A DNA stretch of 64,000 nucleotides from JACXTP01 sp963789555 (lineage in GTDB: Archaea; Thermoplasmatota; Thermoplasmata; Methanomassiliicoccales; UBA472): positions 81,430 through 145,429 of the forward strand of contig CAWBKY010000010.1 in assembly GCA_963789555.1 (NCBI GenBank), given 5' to 3'. Positions 1 to 9,125 of this stretch are shown piece by piece. A program made the position numbers and the translations under genes. The stretch's first letter is position 1, and the number at the start of each line of letters is the position of its first letter. A model generated the notes under the pieces. It saw only the letters and a list, made by a program, of their open reading frames with translations, did not search any database and was not told where the DNA came from.

Positions 1-1
1 G

Positions 2-346
2 GAGGGTGTGGATGTTGTGCTCATGTCGACCCCAGAGGTGCGGGTGGACAGCTGGGTGCTCAAATTGGTGGCCCCCCATGGCCGGATCAGCGTCTTCAGC
101 GGCCCCAAGAAGGGCAACTATGAGGTGCCCTTCGATGTGCGCTCCCTGCACTACCGGGAGATCGCCCTGGTGGGGGCGTACGGTTGCTCCAGCCGCCACA
201 ACCGCATGGCGGTGGAATCGTTGCTCTCTGGGGAACTGGATGTGGAGTGGTTGGTCACGGAGCGAGCGACGTTGGACGGGATAGGACGGGCGTTCCAACA
301 TGTCAACGACCGCATCGGAATGAAATCGGTCATCACAAAATTCTGA
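2..346 (+). CDS. Zinc-dependent medium-chain alcohol/sorbitol dehydrogenase-like protein, C-terminal part
   Basis: The reading frame is open from the window edge, so only about the last 114 residues are seen. The stretch GRISVFSG followed by a phenylalanine-aspartate loop and LHYREIALVGAYG matches the end of the Rossmann domain and the returning catalytic domain of MDR dehydrogenases, which oxidise alcohols or polyols with NAD(P). The catalytic zinc ligands and the GxGxxG loop would lie upstream of the window. The next gene, TrpD-like, begins about 10 bases later on the same strand, so the two are probably cotranscribed. The substrate cannot be told from this fragment. Confidence 0.7.
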   Translation, partial: EGVDVVLMSTPEVRVDSWVLKLVAPHGRISVFSGPKKGNYEVPFDVRSLHYREIALVGAYGCSSRHNRMAVESLLSGELDVEWLVTERATLDGIGRAFQHVNDRIGMKSVITKF

Positions 347-355
347 GGTGTGAAA

Positions 356-1480
356 ATGGAAGAGAAGCTAAGGTACTTCGGGGGAAAGGTGGACGGGTTG
401 ATCAAGGGAAAGGACATCACCCGGGCGGAGGCCAGGGACCTGTTCCGAGAGGTGCTTTTGAACCAGCAGCCGGACCTGCAGCAGGGCGCGTTCTTGGCGG
501 CGCTGACCGCTAAAGGCGCCACCCCGGAGGAACTGGCGGGAAGCTGGGAGGCGATATACGATATCGATACCGTCAAGGTCAGGCCGGAGGTCCCTGGCCC
601 ATTGGTGGACAACTGCGGCACCGGCATGGACACCATCAAGACCTTCAACATCTCCACCGCCGCCTCCATCGTGGCCGCGGCGGACGGCATCTACATGGCC
701 AAGCACGGTGCCCGGGCCATCACCTCCAAATGCGGCACGGTGGACATCGTGGAGGCGCTGGGCGTGGACGTGGAGTGCGATGTCTCGGTGGTGAAACGCA
801 GCATCGAGAACGCCGGGATCGGCATGTTCAACGGCATGAGCGGCAAGGTCCACCCCCAGGCCCTCTACCGCATCCTCTCCCAGGTCCGCTTCGGGACGGT
901 GCTGAACATGGCCGGGTCCCTGGCCAATCCCGCATTGCCGACCTACGGCGTCCGGGGCGTGTACGCTAAGGAGATGATTATGCCCATCACCAAGACCATG
1001 CGCGAGATCGGCTACCGCCGGGCCTTCGTGGTGCATGGCATGGACGCACATGAGAAGCGCGGCCTGGATGAGCTCTCCACCCTCGGACCCACGTATGTGG
1101 CCGAGCTCCACCCGGACGGGGAGATCGAGGAGTACGTGCTCAATTACAAGGACCTCGGGCTCCCGACCGCCAAGGAGGAGGTCATCCTCTGCAAGTTGAA
1201 CAAGGAGCAGGAGGCCATCGAGCTGCTGCGCGTGCTGTCTGGCGAGGACCACAACTCCCGCCGTGACATCGTCTGTTTGAACACCGCCCCGATACTCTAC
1301 ATAACCGGCCATGCCAAGGACCTTGATGAAGGCGTGCGCAAGGCCGAGGAGATCATCGACTCCGGCAAGGCGATAAAGAAGCTACGCCAGTGGGTGGCGG
1401 AACAACAGAGCGGCGACTCGACGGTCAAGGTGGAACATCTGGACCGTCTTATCGAGAGGTCCGGCGCTTTGATGAGCTAG
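356..1480 (+). CDS. TrpD-like (anthranilate phosphoribosyltransferase family) glycosyltransferase
   Basis: The protein has the two-domain fold signature of the TrpD/pyrimidine-phosphorylase family: a helical N-terminus, then CGTGMDTIKTFNIST, then AKHGARAITSKCGTVD, which bind phosphoribosyl pyrophosphate in TrpD. The canonical GTGGD loop reads GTGMD here, and the usual SGSAD is CGTVD, so it may not be a true anthranilate enzyme. Length is 374 residues against about 340 for TrpD. No other trp gene is nearby. The ATG at 356 is preferred over the GTG at 350 because GAGGTG at 345-350 is then a well-placed ribosome-binding site. It follows the dehydrogenase directly, which suggests a joint catabolic or salvage role (inference). 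Confidence 0.7.
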   Translation: MEEKLRYFGGKVDGLIKGKDITRAEARDLFREVLLNQQPDLQQGAFLAALTAKGATPEELAGSWEAIYDIDTVKVRPEVPGPLVDNCGTGMDTIKTFNISTAASIVAAADGIYMAKHGARAITSKCGTVDIVEALGVDVECDVSVVKRSIENAGIGMFNGMSGKVHPQALYRILSQVRFGTVLNMAGSLANPALPTYGVRGVYAKEMIMPITKTMREIGYRRAFVVHGMDAHEKRGLDELSTLGPTYVAELHPDGEIEEYVLNYKDLGLPTAKEEVILCKLNKEQEAIELLRVLSGEDHNSRRDIVCLNTAPILYITGHAKDLDEGVRKAEEIIDSGKAIKKLRQWVAEQQSGDSTVKVEHLDRLIERSGALMS

Positions 1481-1913
1481 GATTGGCCCATTGTTCCCGG
1501 CTCTTTTCCTCCATCTGTTTCATGGAGGCCTCGCGGGCCACCGCCCGCTCTTCCCTCTTCTCTTGCCTGGCCTCATAATCGTCCCGCTCCTTGTCGGCGG
1601 TGATGATTATGACGCTGTTCTGTTCCTCCCCCTCCAAGGAGACCATCGGTCCCTTGGCGGAGCGGCGGACCCTCTTCATGAAACCCTCGAAGAACGCCAG
1701 GTCCTCATTGGTGGTTTCGACGAGCAATTTGATCAGGAAGGTGTGGATCTCGTGTATGGTGTCGAAGAAGTAGGATATGTCGGCGGAATCGAGCATCGCC
1801 AGGAAGCGCTCCTTGTCCTTCTTGCGGGCGGAGAGGGCGCGCAGCTGCTCCTCCCAGTTGTCCTGTATCGCCACAGGCAGCGTCTCTTTTCCCAGGACCT
1901 TCCATTCCAGCAT
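1449..1913 (-). CDS. Hypothetical protein with charged C-terminal helix
   Basis: This 154-residue soluble protein is not recognised. The first 100 residues are mixed helix and strand (ISYFFDTIHEIHTFLIKLL, NSVIIITAD). The last 45 are extremely charged and probably one long helix or coiled coil rich in Glu, Arg and Lys. The start was placed at the internal ATG at 1913 because the frame upstream looks non-coding (Ser/Arg/Pro-rich) and overlaps the promoter side of bioY. Its 3' end overlaps the end of the TrpD-like gene by about 30 bases in convergent orientation. Confidence 0.55.
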   Translation of the reverse strand: MLEWKVLGKETLPVAIQDNWEEQLRALSARKKDKERFLAMLDSADISYFFDTIHEIHTFLIKLLVETTNEDLAFFEGFMKRVRRSAKGPMVSLEGEEQNSVIIITADKERDDYEARQEKREERAVAREASMKQMEEKSREQWANPSSSKRRTSR

Positions 1914-2037
1914 GAGGCCGGGATACGCCTTGAGCCATAAGAGGGTTTTGCTTGTCCTCGAAGACCTAACCTGCCCTGGGGATGAGCGATGACATGAACT
2001 CCGACCGGACCCTCCGGACCGCGCTGGGGCACCATGA

Positions 2038-2046
2038 TAAATTTTA
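2038..2046 (+). promoter_or_regulatory. TATA box of bioY
   Basis: The sequence TAAATTTTA lies 27 bases before the ATG at 2073. In archaea transcription starts about 25 bases downstream of TATA, so the bioY mRNA would begin at or next to its start codon (leaderless). This supports the start at 2073 over the in-frame ATG at 2034, which would sit upstream of the box. Confidence 0.5.
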
Positions 2047-2072
2047 TCAAGGCATGCCGGCATCATCCCCGC

Positions 2073-2660
2073 ATGTACGGCACAGGCGGGTATCGTTACT
2101 ACAAGGACAAGGTGGCCAACGACCTCCATGGCTGGAGGAACGAGGCGACGTTCGTCGAGAAGATGACCGTGGCCTTGCTGTTCGCCTTGCTCACCGCCCT
2201 GGCCTCGTTGGTCCGCCTTTATGTGCCATTCACTCCGGTGCCCTTCACCGGACAGGTACTGGTGGTCCTCCTTTCCGCCGTCGTGCTGGGACGCTACGGA
2301 GCGATGAGCCAGGTCATGTTCCTAGCCATCGGGGGTTCTTTCGGCCTGTTCGCCGCCGGAGGCCTCATGGCGCTGGTGGGCGTGACCGGAGGCTATCTGA
2401 TCGGGTTCGTCGCCGCCGCCGCCTTCCTGGGCGAGCTGGTGGAGAGGAAGGAGAGCTGGACCTATGCCACCGTGGCCATGGCCATGGCGGTCGCGGTGGG
2501 CCTGATCTACCTGTTCGGCGTAGGGCAGCTGGTGATGGTCCTAGGCATAAGCTGGTGGGAGGGCGTCGCGCTGGGAGCGGCGCCTTTCGTGGCCGCGGAC
2601 GCCTTGAAGATCGTGCTGGCCATTGGGACGGCCTCGTTCCTCCTTCCGTTGCGGAAGTGA
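2073..2660 (+). CDS. bioY: Biotin transporter substrate-binding subunit BioY
   Basis: BioY is the membrane S-component of energy-coupling-factor biotin transporters. The diagnostic stretch TPVPFTGQVLVVLLSAVVLG is present near residue 62, followed by a glycine-rich segment (IGGSFGLFAAGG) and several hydrophobic helices, about six in all. Length of 195 residues is normal. The N-terminus has about 30 polar residues before the first helix. No bioM or bioN ATPase/transmembrane partner is adjacent, so it either uses a shared ECF module or works alone. A small zinc-binding membrane protein follows within 5 bases. Confidence 0.88.
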   Translation: MYGTGGYRYYKDKVANDLHGWRNEATFVEKMTVALLFALLTALASLVRLYVPFTPVPFTGQVLVVLLSAVVLGRYGAMSQVMFLAIGGSFGLFAAGGLMALVGVTGGYLIGFVAAAAFLGELVERKESWTYATVAMAMAVAVGLIYLFGVGQLVMVLGISWWEGVALGAAPFVAADALKIVLAIGTASFLLPLRK

Positions 2661-2664
2661 TGTC

Positions 2665-2846
2665 TTGACCGAGAACCTGCCCGAGCATGACCACTGCCAG
2701 ATCTGCGACGACCCGATAGACCTGGGACAGAAGTTCTGCTCCGACAAATGCCAGGAGGACTACCAGAAGGAGGTCAAAAAGGAGAAGCTCAGGAGCTACC
2801 TCTTCCTGGTGGCCATCGGTGTGGTGGTCATCGCGGTGACCGATGA
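2665..2846 (+). CDS. Small zinc-binding membrane protein (DUF2116-like)
   Basis: From a TTG at 2665 the product shows CQICDDP followed by FCSDKCQEDYQKE, a four-cysteine zinc finger of the kind seen in archaeal DUF2116 proteins, then a lysine-rich linker and one transmembrane helix (YLFLVAIGVVVIAV). In the present frame it would run on to 3048 across the antisense of folP, which is unlikely. The other two frames stop at 2839 and 2846, so a one-base indel near the end is suspected and the end given is approximate. It is probably cotranscribed with bioY. Confidence 0.5.
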
Positions 2847-2859
2847 CCTTTTTGTTCAT

Positions 2860-4036
2860 CTAGTAAGGTCGGCTCTTTCGGCGCAGCACCGCGTCCGTCA
2901 TGCGCATCGCCTTTACCGTTGGACCGACGTCATGGACGCGGACGATGTTGGCGCCGTTCATTGCCGCCACCACCGCCGTCGCCAAGGAGCCTTCCAGACG
3001 CTGCTCGGGAGCGCCTCCCAATATGGTGCCGATGAAGCTCTTCCTTGACGTGCCGACGAGCAATGGCCTCCCCAACCCGCGGAACTCGCGCAAACGGTGC
3101 AACAGCTCCAAGATTATGGTCGGCGGTCTTGCCGAACCCTATGCCCGGGTCCACCATGATCCGTTCCGGTGCCACCCCGCCCTCCACCGCGCGCTGGATG
3201 GAAAGATGCAGTTCGTTGTAGATGTCCCCCACGAGGTCCTCGTAATGCACGTTGTGCTGCATGGTGCCTGGCTCGTCGCGCATGTGCATGGAGACCACCC
3301 CGCATTGATGGCTGGCCGCCACCTTGATCATCTCCGGGTCCCTCAATCCAGAGACGTCGTTGATGATCTCCGCCCCCCTCTGGAGGGCCTCGATCCGCCA
3401 CCGTCGCGTGGCGCGTGTCCACGGAGATGGGCACGGCGATCCTCCCGGCCAAGGCCTCGATGACCGGCAATATGCGGCCCATCTCCACCTTCTCAGCGAC
3501 CGCTCCGCGCCTGGCCGGGTGGATTCCCCGCCTATGTCGATGATGTCCGCGCCCTCCTGCACCATTTGCATCGCCCTCTCCACGGCGGCGTCCGTGTTAT
3601 CAAAGGAACCACCATCGGAGAACGAGTCCGGTGTGACGTTGAGCACCCCCATGACCAAGGTGCGGTCGAAGCGCAGCTCCCGCTTGGCCAAAGGGACCGG
3701 GACGGTATAATCGGAATGGTAGTTGCGAATGGCGGTGGCGATCTCCATGCCATAATGGCCCACCGCGCCTGCGTCCATGGCCAGCTGCTCGAAGAAGAAG
3801 GGAGCGCCCACCATCATCACCTTGCCGGAGCGTATCTTGCGACAGAGGAAGGCCTCGCCCCCCTTGCCCTTGATCGCATCCTGCAGTATGACCGCCTCCT
3901 CCCGGCCCATGCCGTCCTGGACCACGAAGATGGACCCGAGCATGCGGCGCCGGTCCATGAAGTTCTCCGGAAGCCCGAAGCGGCGCCACTCCGCCAGCGC
4001 CTCGTCGTATGAGAAGTAGTGCCTCACCCGGGACAT
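2860..4036 (-). CDS. folP: Dihydropteroate synthase-like protein with archaeal N-terminal extension (frameshifted)
   Basis: DHPS condenses p-aminobenzoate-type acceptors with a pterin pyrophosphate; in archaea this serves folate or methanopterin-type cofactors. The first 110 residues are an extension absent from bacterial DHPS. Then follow MGVLNVTPDSFSDGG, DIIDIGGESTRPGAE, ISVDTRHA, INDVSG, DPGIGFGKT and GTSRKSFIG, in correct order. The frame changes near 3500, 3395 and 3113, yet all motifs survive, so these look like sequence errors. The ATG at 4036 sits just past the stop of the upstream Fe-S protein, in a run larA, Fe-S protein, folP. Confidence 0.8.
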
Positions 4037-4040
4037 GTCA

Positions 4041-5147
4041 TCACCCCATCTGCCTGTCCACCAGCTCGGTGAGGTCCAGTACCTCCAGCTTGGCGCCTTG
4101 GCGCTCCTTGCCCAGGTTGAGGTTGTTCACGCAGAACGGGCAGGCGGTGACCAGGTAATCGGCGAAGGCCGCCTCGTCCACCCGCTTGGCCGCGATCCGG
4201 GCCGACATCTCAGGATAGGCGGAACGGACCCCGCCCCCTCCGCCGCAGCAGCGCGCCGTCTCCCTGCTCCGGGCCATCTCCGTGAATTCTATCCCCGGTA
4301 CCTTGCCTATGACCTGGCGCGGCGGCTCGTAGACGCCGCAGTGCCGGCCCAGATGGCAGGGGTCATGATAGGTGACCTTCCCCTTCAATGGCCTTAGGTC
4401 CAGGTCTTTCTCGGCCAGCATCTCCGAGATATGCCGCACCTTGAAGGGTACTTTGACGAAACGAGGATACTCCTCCTTGAACATGCGATAGCAACCGGAG
4501 CAGCTGAACACCACCTCGGAGACGCCGCGGTCGGCGATGGCGTCGACGTTGCGGCGGAACAGGTCGGCCACCTCCTCCTCGTCCCATCCCACCCTCTGAA
4601 GCACGGAGCCACAGCACACCTCGTCCACCAGGGCGTAGTCCATGTCCAGCTTGTCCATGACGGACATGGTGGCCTTGGCTATGCTCTGCGTCCGGTAGGA
4701 TGCGGTGCATCCGGCGAAATAACCGACCTCCGCGCCCTTGTCCTCGACGCCCAGCGCCTCTCGGACGGTGCGCCTTTCCCCATAGGGATTGCCGGTCCGG
4801 AGCACGTTCTCGACGATGGCCCGGTGCTTGGGCAGCATCCGGCCGTTGGCCACCAGGTCCCGGCGGGCCCTTTCCACGACGTCCACCACCTGGACCTTGG
4901 AAGGGCAGCGCCTCTCGCAGTCCTTGCAGGTGGTGCACTGGTAGAGATATTCCAGCACCGAGTCGTCAGCCTCGAGCTCCTTGTTCAGAAGTCCGTAGGA
5001 CAGGACCATCCGGCCCCGGGCCACGCTCGGGTCCCATCCCACATCATCGAAGGCCGGGCATACGCTCTTGCAGAAACCACAATAGGTGCAGGTGAGCAGT
5101 TCCTTCCGGACGTGGCGGAGATGCTCCGCCTCGATGTAATCGGCCAT
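4041..5147 (-). CDS. HdrD/GlcF-type Fe-S protein with two CCG domains
   Basis: The 368-residue protein has two 4Fe-4S motifs near the N-terminus (CTYCGFCKSVCP and CTTCKDCERRCP), then two cysteine-rich CCG domains. The first carries CCGSVLQRVGW and CSGC. The second carries CHLGRHCG and CCGGGGG. This is the plan of HdrD, GlpC and GlcF, which pass electrons between a flavoprotein dehydrogenase and a disulfide or quinone-like acceptor. No membrane segment is seen. It directly follows larA (overlap region TAAGATG), hinting at 2-hydroxyacid metabolism, but no FAD-dependent partner is visible nearby. Confidence 0.82.
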   Translation of the reverse strand: MADYIEAEHLRHVRKELLTCTYCGFCKSVCPAFDDVGWDPSVARGRMVLSYGLLNKELEADDSVLEYLYQCTTCKDCERRCPSKVQVVDVVERARRDLVANGRMLPKHRAIVENVLRTGNPYGERRTVREALGVEDKGAEVGYFAGCTASYRTQSIAKATMSVMDKLDMDYALVDEVCCGSVLQRVGWDEEEVADLFRRNVDAIADRGVSEVVFSCSGCYRMFKEEYPRFVKVPFKVRHISEMLAEKDLDLRPLKGKVTYHDPCHLGRHCGVYEPPRQVIGKVPGIEFTEMARSRETARCCGGGGGVRSAYPEMSARIAAKRVDEAAFADYLVTACPFCVNNLNLGKERQGAKLEVLDLTELVDRQMG

Positions 5148-5148
5148 C

Positions 5149-6394
5149 TTAGACCAACCTTGGGACGGTTACGCTACCGTCCAACATTACTAATACCTTT
5201 CCCCCGGGACGGGTGGCCAGGGCATGGTCCAAAGCCTCCTGGGCGCTGCGGAACGGTGTGACGTTGATCCTCTCCAGCGCCTCACAGCTCAGACCCGTGA
5301 CCGCGTAGAGCTCAGCACGGTCCATGAGCTCGGCCAGCTTGGCCGCCTTGTGGTGACCGAGCTTGTACTCCTTCCTCAGGTTCTCCATGATGCGCTTGGG
5401 GTCGCGGGAGGCGGAGAGCTGGTGATAGAACGCCTCGCCCCCGATGCCCTCCCGACACTTGGACACCAGGATGACCACCCCGCCGTCCCGCACCGCCAGC
5501 TTGGCATTCTCGATGGCCTTCTGCGACTGGTACAGGTCGACGTCCATCGGGTAGGGCGCCACGGTGATGACCACGTCCGCCCTCCCCTCGACATCGACCA
5601 CGAACACCTCGTTGGCCCATTCCACCGCCTGCTCGAAGGCCAGGAAGAGATCTCCGGACGCCACCCGGTACACCCGCTGGTGCCGGTCCATCACCACCTG
5701 CACCGAGAAGACGTTGAGGCCTTTGACGGCGGTCAGGGCGTCCACCATGTCCTCGTGCACCGGGTTCCCCTCCAGGGCCAGCACCTTGGCCTCCGGCCTC
5801 ATGGCCAGACGGTGGTTCTGCTCCACGGAGCGATAGGACGCCACTCCCGGCAGGAAGGACTTCCTCCCTCCGGTGTAACCGGCGAAATAGTGGGGCTCGA
5901 CGCTGGTGATGATGACCAGGCGATCGGCGCGGACCGCCATCTCGTTCACCTCCATCTCGGTGCCGTTCTTGGACACGCCGAGCGGCACGCAACGGTCCTT
6001 CTTGGAATCGTGGGCATGGATCCGGTCCCGCAACTCATCCAGATGGCCTCCGAAGATGAATCGCAGCTCCTCCTCGGTGGGGGCGCGGTGCGTCCCGGTG
6101 GCCACCAGATATCGGGCCTTGGTCAGGTCGAAACGGGCCGACAGCGCGTCCAGCACTTTGGCGGTCGGGGTAGGCCTGGTGCCATCGTTCACGATGAAAA
6201 CGATGTCCTTCCCCCCCTTCAGGAAGGAGGTTATGTCCTTTCCCCCGCAGGGGTCGTCCAAGGACGCGTCGATGACCTGGGCCTCGTCGTGCACCTCCAC
6301 CTCCAATAGGACGGATGACGCCGAGGAATCGCTCCCTGTCCAGCTCGATGTCCTGATGCCCTTTGGCACCATAGGGCAGTTCCACCTTCACCAT
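5149..6394 (-). CDS. larA: Nickel-dependent lactate racemase family protein LarA (one frameshift)
   Basis: LarA-type enzymes use a nickel pincer cofactor to racemise or epimerise 2-hydroxyacids. Motifs seen are VNDGTRPTPT, ATGTHRAP and EPHYFAGYTGGRKSFLPG, which hold the cofactor lysine and histidines of the family. The intact frame lacks a start; an adjacent frame supplies MVKVELPYGAKG from an ATG at 6394, so a one-base change near 6310 is inferred. A TATA-like TCTATATCG about 25 bases upstream fits a leaderless start. No larB, larC or larE appears in the window, so the cofactor genes must lie elsewhere or the specificity differs. Confidence 0.82.
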
Positions 6395-6417
6395 ACGTTC
6401 ATGCGAAACGGCACGCC

Positions 6418-6457
6418 TCGATATAGAACTGTCCCCGACCATGGCAACCTTAAAACG
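6418..6457. promoter_or_regulatory. Divergent promoters of larA and thiL
   Basis: On the minus strand TCTATATCG (6418-6426) lies about 25 bases before the larA ATG. On the plus strand CCTTAAAAC (about 6448-6456) lies about 25 bases before the thiL ATG. Both spacings imply mRNAs that start at the initiation codon. Confidence 0.45.
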
Positions 6458-6480
6458 ATGGCCTTGACAATGAAGGTACG

Positions 6481-7440
6481 ATGGTCAGATTGTGCGATAT
6501 CGGCGAGAAGTCCGTGGTGGGGGCCCTCATCGGCAGGATCGGCCCTTCCGGCGATATCGGGCTGGGGGACGACGCCGCGGCCGTGCGCCTTGGCTCCCGA
6601 TACCTGGTGGCGAGCACCGACCTGGTGACCCGCAGGACGCATTTCCCCAGGCCCACCACGCCATTCCAGATGGGATGGATGGTGGCTGCGGTGAACTTCA
6701 GCGACATCGCCGCCATGGGCGCCCTGCCCCTCGGCCTGTTGGTGGCCATGGGACTGCCCCGGGAAACGGAGCTGGAGACCGTGGAGGGTATCGCGGACGG
6801 CATAGGGGCCTGCGCGGAACAGGTGAGCGCCGACTATCTAGGTGGCGATACCAAGGAGACCGATGACATCTGCCTGGTCGGCACGTCATTGGGCATGGTG
6901 CGGACGGACGGCATCCTGCTCCGCTCGGGGGCTCGCCCAGGCGATCTCCTGGCAGTCACCGGCAAACTGGGGTTGGCCGGGGCCGGTTGGGCGGAGATAG
7001 ACGAGGAGGGCTTCCACCCCTTGGCCCGGAAGGCGCTATTGGAACCGTTCCCGCGGACAAAGGAGGGGGCGATACTGTCGGCATCGGGTTGCGTGACCTC
7101 CTGCATGGACACCTCGGATGGGCTGGCCATGTCCGTGCACGAGCTGGCCCGGCGCAGCGGGGTCGGCTTCAAGGTCGACAGGAGGGCGTTGCCGGTGCAT
7201 GTCGATGCGATGGAGATAGGCGAAAGGCTGGGCTTGGACGCGATGGATTGGGCGCTCTATTCCGGAGGCGACTACCAACTGCTATTCACAATGAACCCGG
7301 AAGGGGAGACCCGGCTGCGCTCCATGCTGGGGAAGGGCTACACGGTCATAGGCGAGGCGACCGGGGAAGGCATCTTCTTGGAGGATGGGGGCAGAAGGTC
7401 GTTCTTGGAGGACAAGGGTTTCGAACACTTCCGGTGGTGA
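6481..7440 (+). CDS. thiL: Thiamine-monophosphate kinase
   Basis: ThiL phosphorylates thiamine monophosphate to the active cofactor thiamine diphosphate. The PurM-like fold motifs are present: GDDAAAV near residue 30, ASTDLVTRRTHF, VNFSDIAAMGA, LGGDTKE, and SCMDTSDGL in the C-terminal half. The 319-residue length is usual. It is the first gene of a plus-strand run with a radical SAM gene 4 bases behind it. Confidence 0.92.
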   Translation: MVRLCDIGEKSVVGALIGRIGPSGDIGLGDDAAAVRLGSRYLVASTDLVTRRTHFPRPTTPFQMGWMVAAVNFSDIAAMGALPLGLLVAMGLPRETELETVEGIADGIGACAEQVSADYLGGDTKETDDICLVGTSLGMVRTDGILLRSGARPGDLLAVTGKLGLAGAGWAEIDEEGFHPLARKALLEPFPRTKEGAILSASGCVTSCMDTSDGLAMSVHELARRSGVGFKVDRRALPVHVDAMEIGERLGLDAMDWALYSGGDYQLLFTMNPEGETRLRSMLGKGYTVIGEATGEGIFLEDGGRRSFLEDKGFEHFRW

Positions 7441-7444
7441 GAAT

Positions 7445-8441
7445 GTGAAGGAAGCGATGTACTGGCATGTGAAGGGGGATGTGGTCCGATGCGAGCTCTG
7501 CCCCCATCGCTGTCTGATACCCCGGGCCAAGTCGGGCATCTGCGGGGTGAGGCAGAACGTGCAAGGGAAGCTCGATGGCCTTGACATACGGCATGGTCTC
7601 ATCCATGCATGTGGACCCGATGGAGAAGAAACCATTCTACCATTTCAAACCAGGTCAGACCGTGCTATCGTTCGGGAGCGTGGGCTGCAACCTAGGATGC
7701 CTGCACTGCCAGAACTATTCCATATCCCAGGCGGCCCCGGACTCCCCCTTCCTGAACCGCATCGAGGCGGAGGATGTGCCAAGGATGGTGAGGGAGGCAG
7801 GATGCAACGGCGTCTCCTGGACCTACAACGAGCCCACCATGTGGATCGAGTTCGCCTCCGATGCCTCCAAGCTCTGCAAGAAGGAGGGCATGTTCACCAA
7901 CTTCGTGTCCAACGGCTACATCCAGGAGGCCCCTCTCTGCGAGCTCAAGGGGGTGATCGACGCCATGAACATCGATGTCAAGGGCTTCACCGAGGACTTC
8001 TACAAGAAAGTGTGCAAGGCGCGGCTGCAACCAGTGCTGGACACGGTGAGGGTGGCGACCGAGCTGGGCATGCATGTGGAGCTCACCTACCTGGTCATAC
8101 CCACCAAGAACGATGGGGAGGAGGAGATCGGTCGCTTCTGCCGCTGGGTGGCGGAGATCGACGATGAGATGCCAGTGCACTTCTCCCGGTTCCATCCGGA
8201 CTACAAGATGATGGACCTCCCGACCACCCCCTCCAAGACCATGGAGAGGGCGCACCAGCTGGCCAAGGCGAGCGGACTGAAGTTCGTCTATGTGGGCAAC
8301 ATGCGCTCAGACGCGGAGAGCACCTTTTGCCCGGACTGCGGCAGCTTGGTCATCCGGCGGTCCTGGTTCGATGTGGAGATGGTGAACTACCACCATGGCC
8401 GCTGCGGCAAATGCGGCCGGGACCTCCATATGGTGCCGTGA
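7445..8441 (+). CDS. amrS: AmmeMemoRadiSam system radical SAM enzyme (frameshifted)
   Basis: The product resembles the radical SAM member of the AMMECR1-Memo-radical SAM trio. It begins with CELCPHRC and SGICGVRQN, then has the CX3CX2C cluster motif GCNLGCLHCQN, YNEPTMWIEF and a C-terminal zinc-like CPDCG/CGKCG pair. The chemistry of the family is unsettled. The frame changes near 7575, between GVRQNVQGKL and ALTYGMVSS, with both halves matching the family. The GTG at 7445 gives the expected N-terminus. No AMMECR1 or Memo gene is in the window. Confidence 0.85.
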
Positions 8442-8446
8442 GCGCG

Positions 8447-9125
8447 ATGGACCTGGAGGAGCTGAGGGACCGACTGCTGGCGGGGCGGGACATGACCGGC
8501 TGGTGGCCGGCGGAGACGCCCTTCGAGGTGATGGTGGGGGCGGTGCTGACCCAGCAGACCACCTGGGAGAACGTGACCAAGGCCATCGCGGCGTTGCGCA
8601 AGGAAGGGCTCTTGGACGTCCATGTGCTGGCCGATTGCCCGCCCGAGCGGCTCATGCCTCTGGTCCGATGCACCGGGTTCTACCGTCAGAAGTCGACGCG
8701 TCTGATATCCATGGCCAGGCATGCGGTCGAGGGGCATGGCGGGCATGGAGGCCATGCTCGATCAGGGCACCGATCGCCTGCGGAACGAGCTGCTGGGACT
8801 CCCTGGCATAGGGCCGGAGACGGCGGACTCGATACTGCTCTTCGCCGCCCGAAGACCGAGGTTCGTGGCGGCGGCATATGTCTCGCGAGTGCTGAGCCGG
8901 ACAGGCATCCTCGCCTCGGAGGACTATGACCAGGTGCAAGCATTCGTGGAGGGCTCCATCGCCCCTGACGTGGTAACATACCAGGAACTTTATGCGGTCC
9001 TGGTGGACCATGCCCGGACCATCTGCTTGAAGGACCCTCGATGCGAGAGGTGCAGGATGGCCGACCGGTGTCGGTCCGCGCTCACACCAGGGCGAAAACG
9101 ATATTGCCCACCACAACGGCGATGA
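8447..9125 (+). CDS. Endonuclease III-family DNA glycosylase-like protein (frameshifted)
   Basis: The protein has the helix-hairpin-helix signature LLGLPGIGPETADSILLFA and a C-terminal cluster motif CLKDPRCERCRMADRC, typical of the Nth/MutY/MagIII superfamily that excises damaged or mismatched bases. The position that normally holds the catalytic aspartate (FVVDAY in relatives) reads FVAAAY, and the hairpin lysine is a glutamate, as in some subfamilies. A frame change near 8735 separates the two halves. It overlaps the convergent peptidase gene by 44 bases at its 3' end. It may be a binding protein or have altered chemistry. Confidence 0.78.

Noticed and set aside
368..1312. Long open frame on the minus strand opposite the TrpD-like gene
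   Set aside because: It is a shadow of a GC-rich coding strand, rich in His, Gly and Val with no family motif, while the plus frame is clearly TrpD-like.
2847..3048. Longer version of the small zinc-finger membrane protein running to 3048
   Set aside because: The extra part is the antisense of folP and has no protein-like composition (His/Arg-rich); a frame change near 2840 is more likely.
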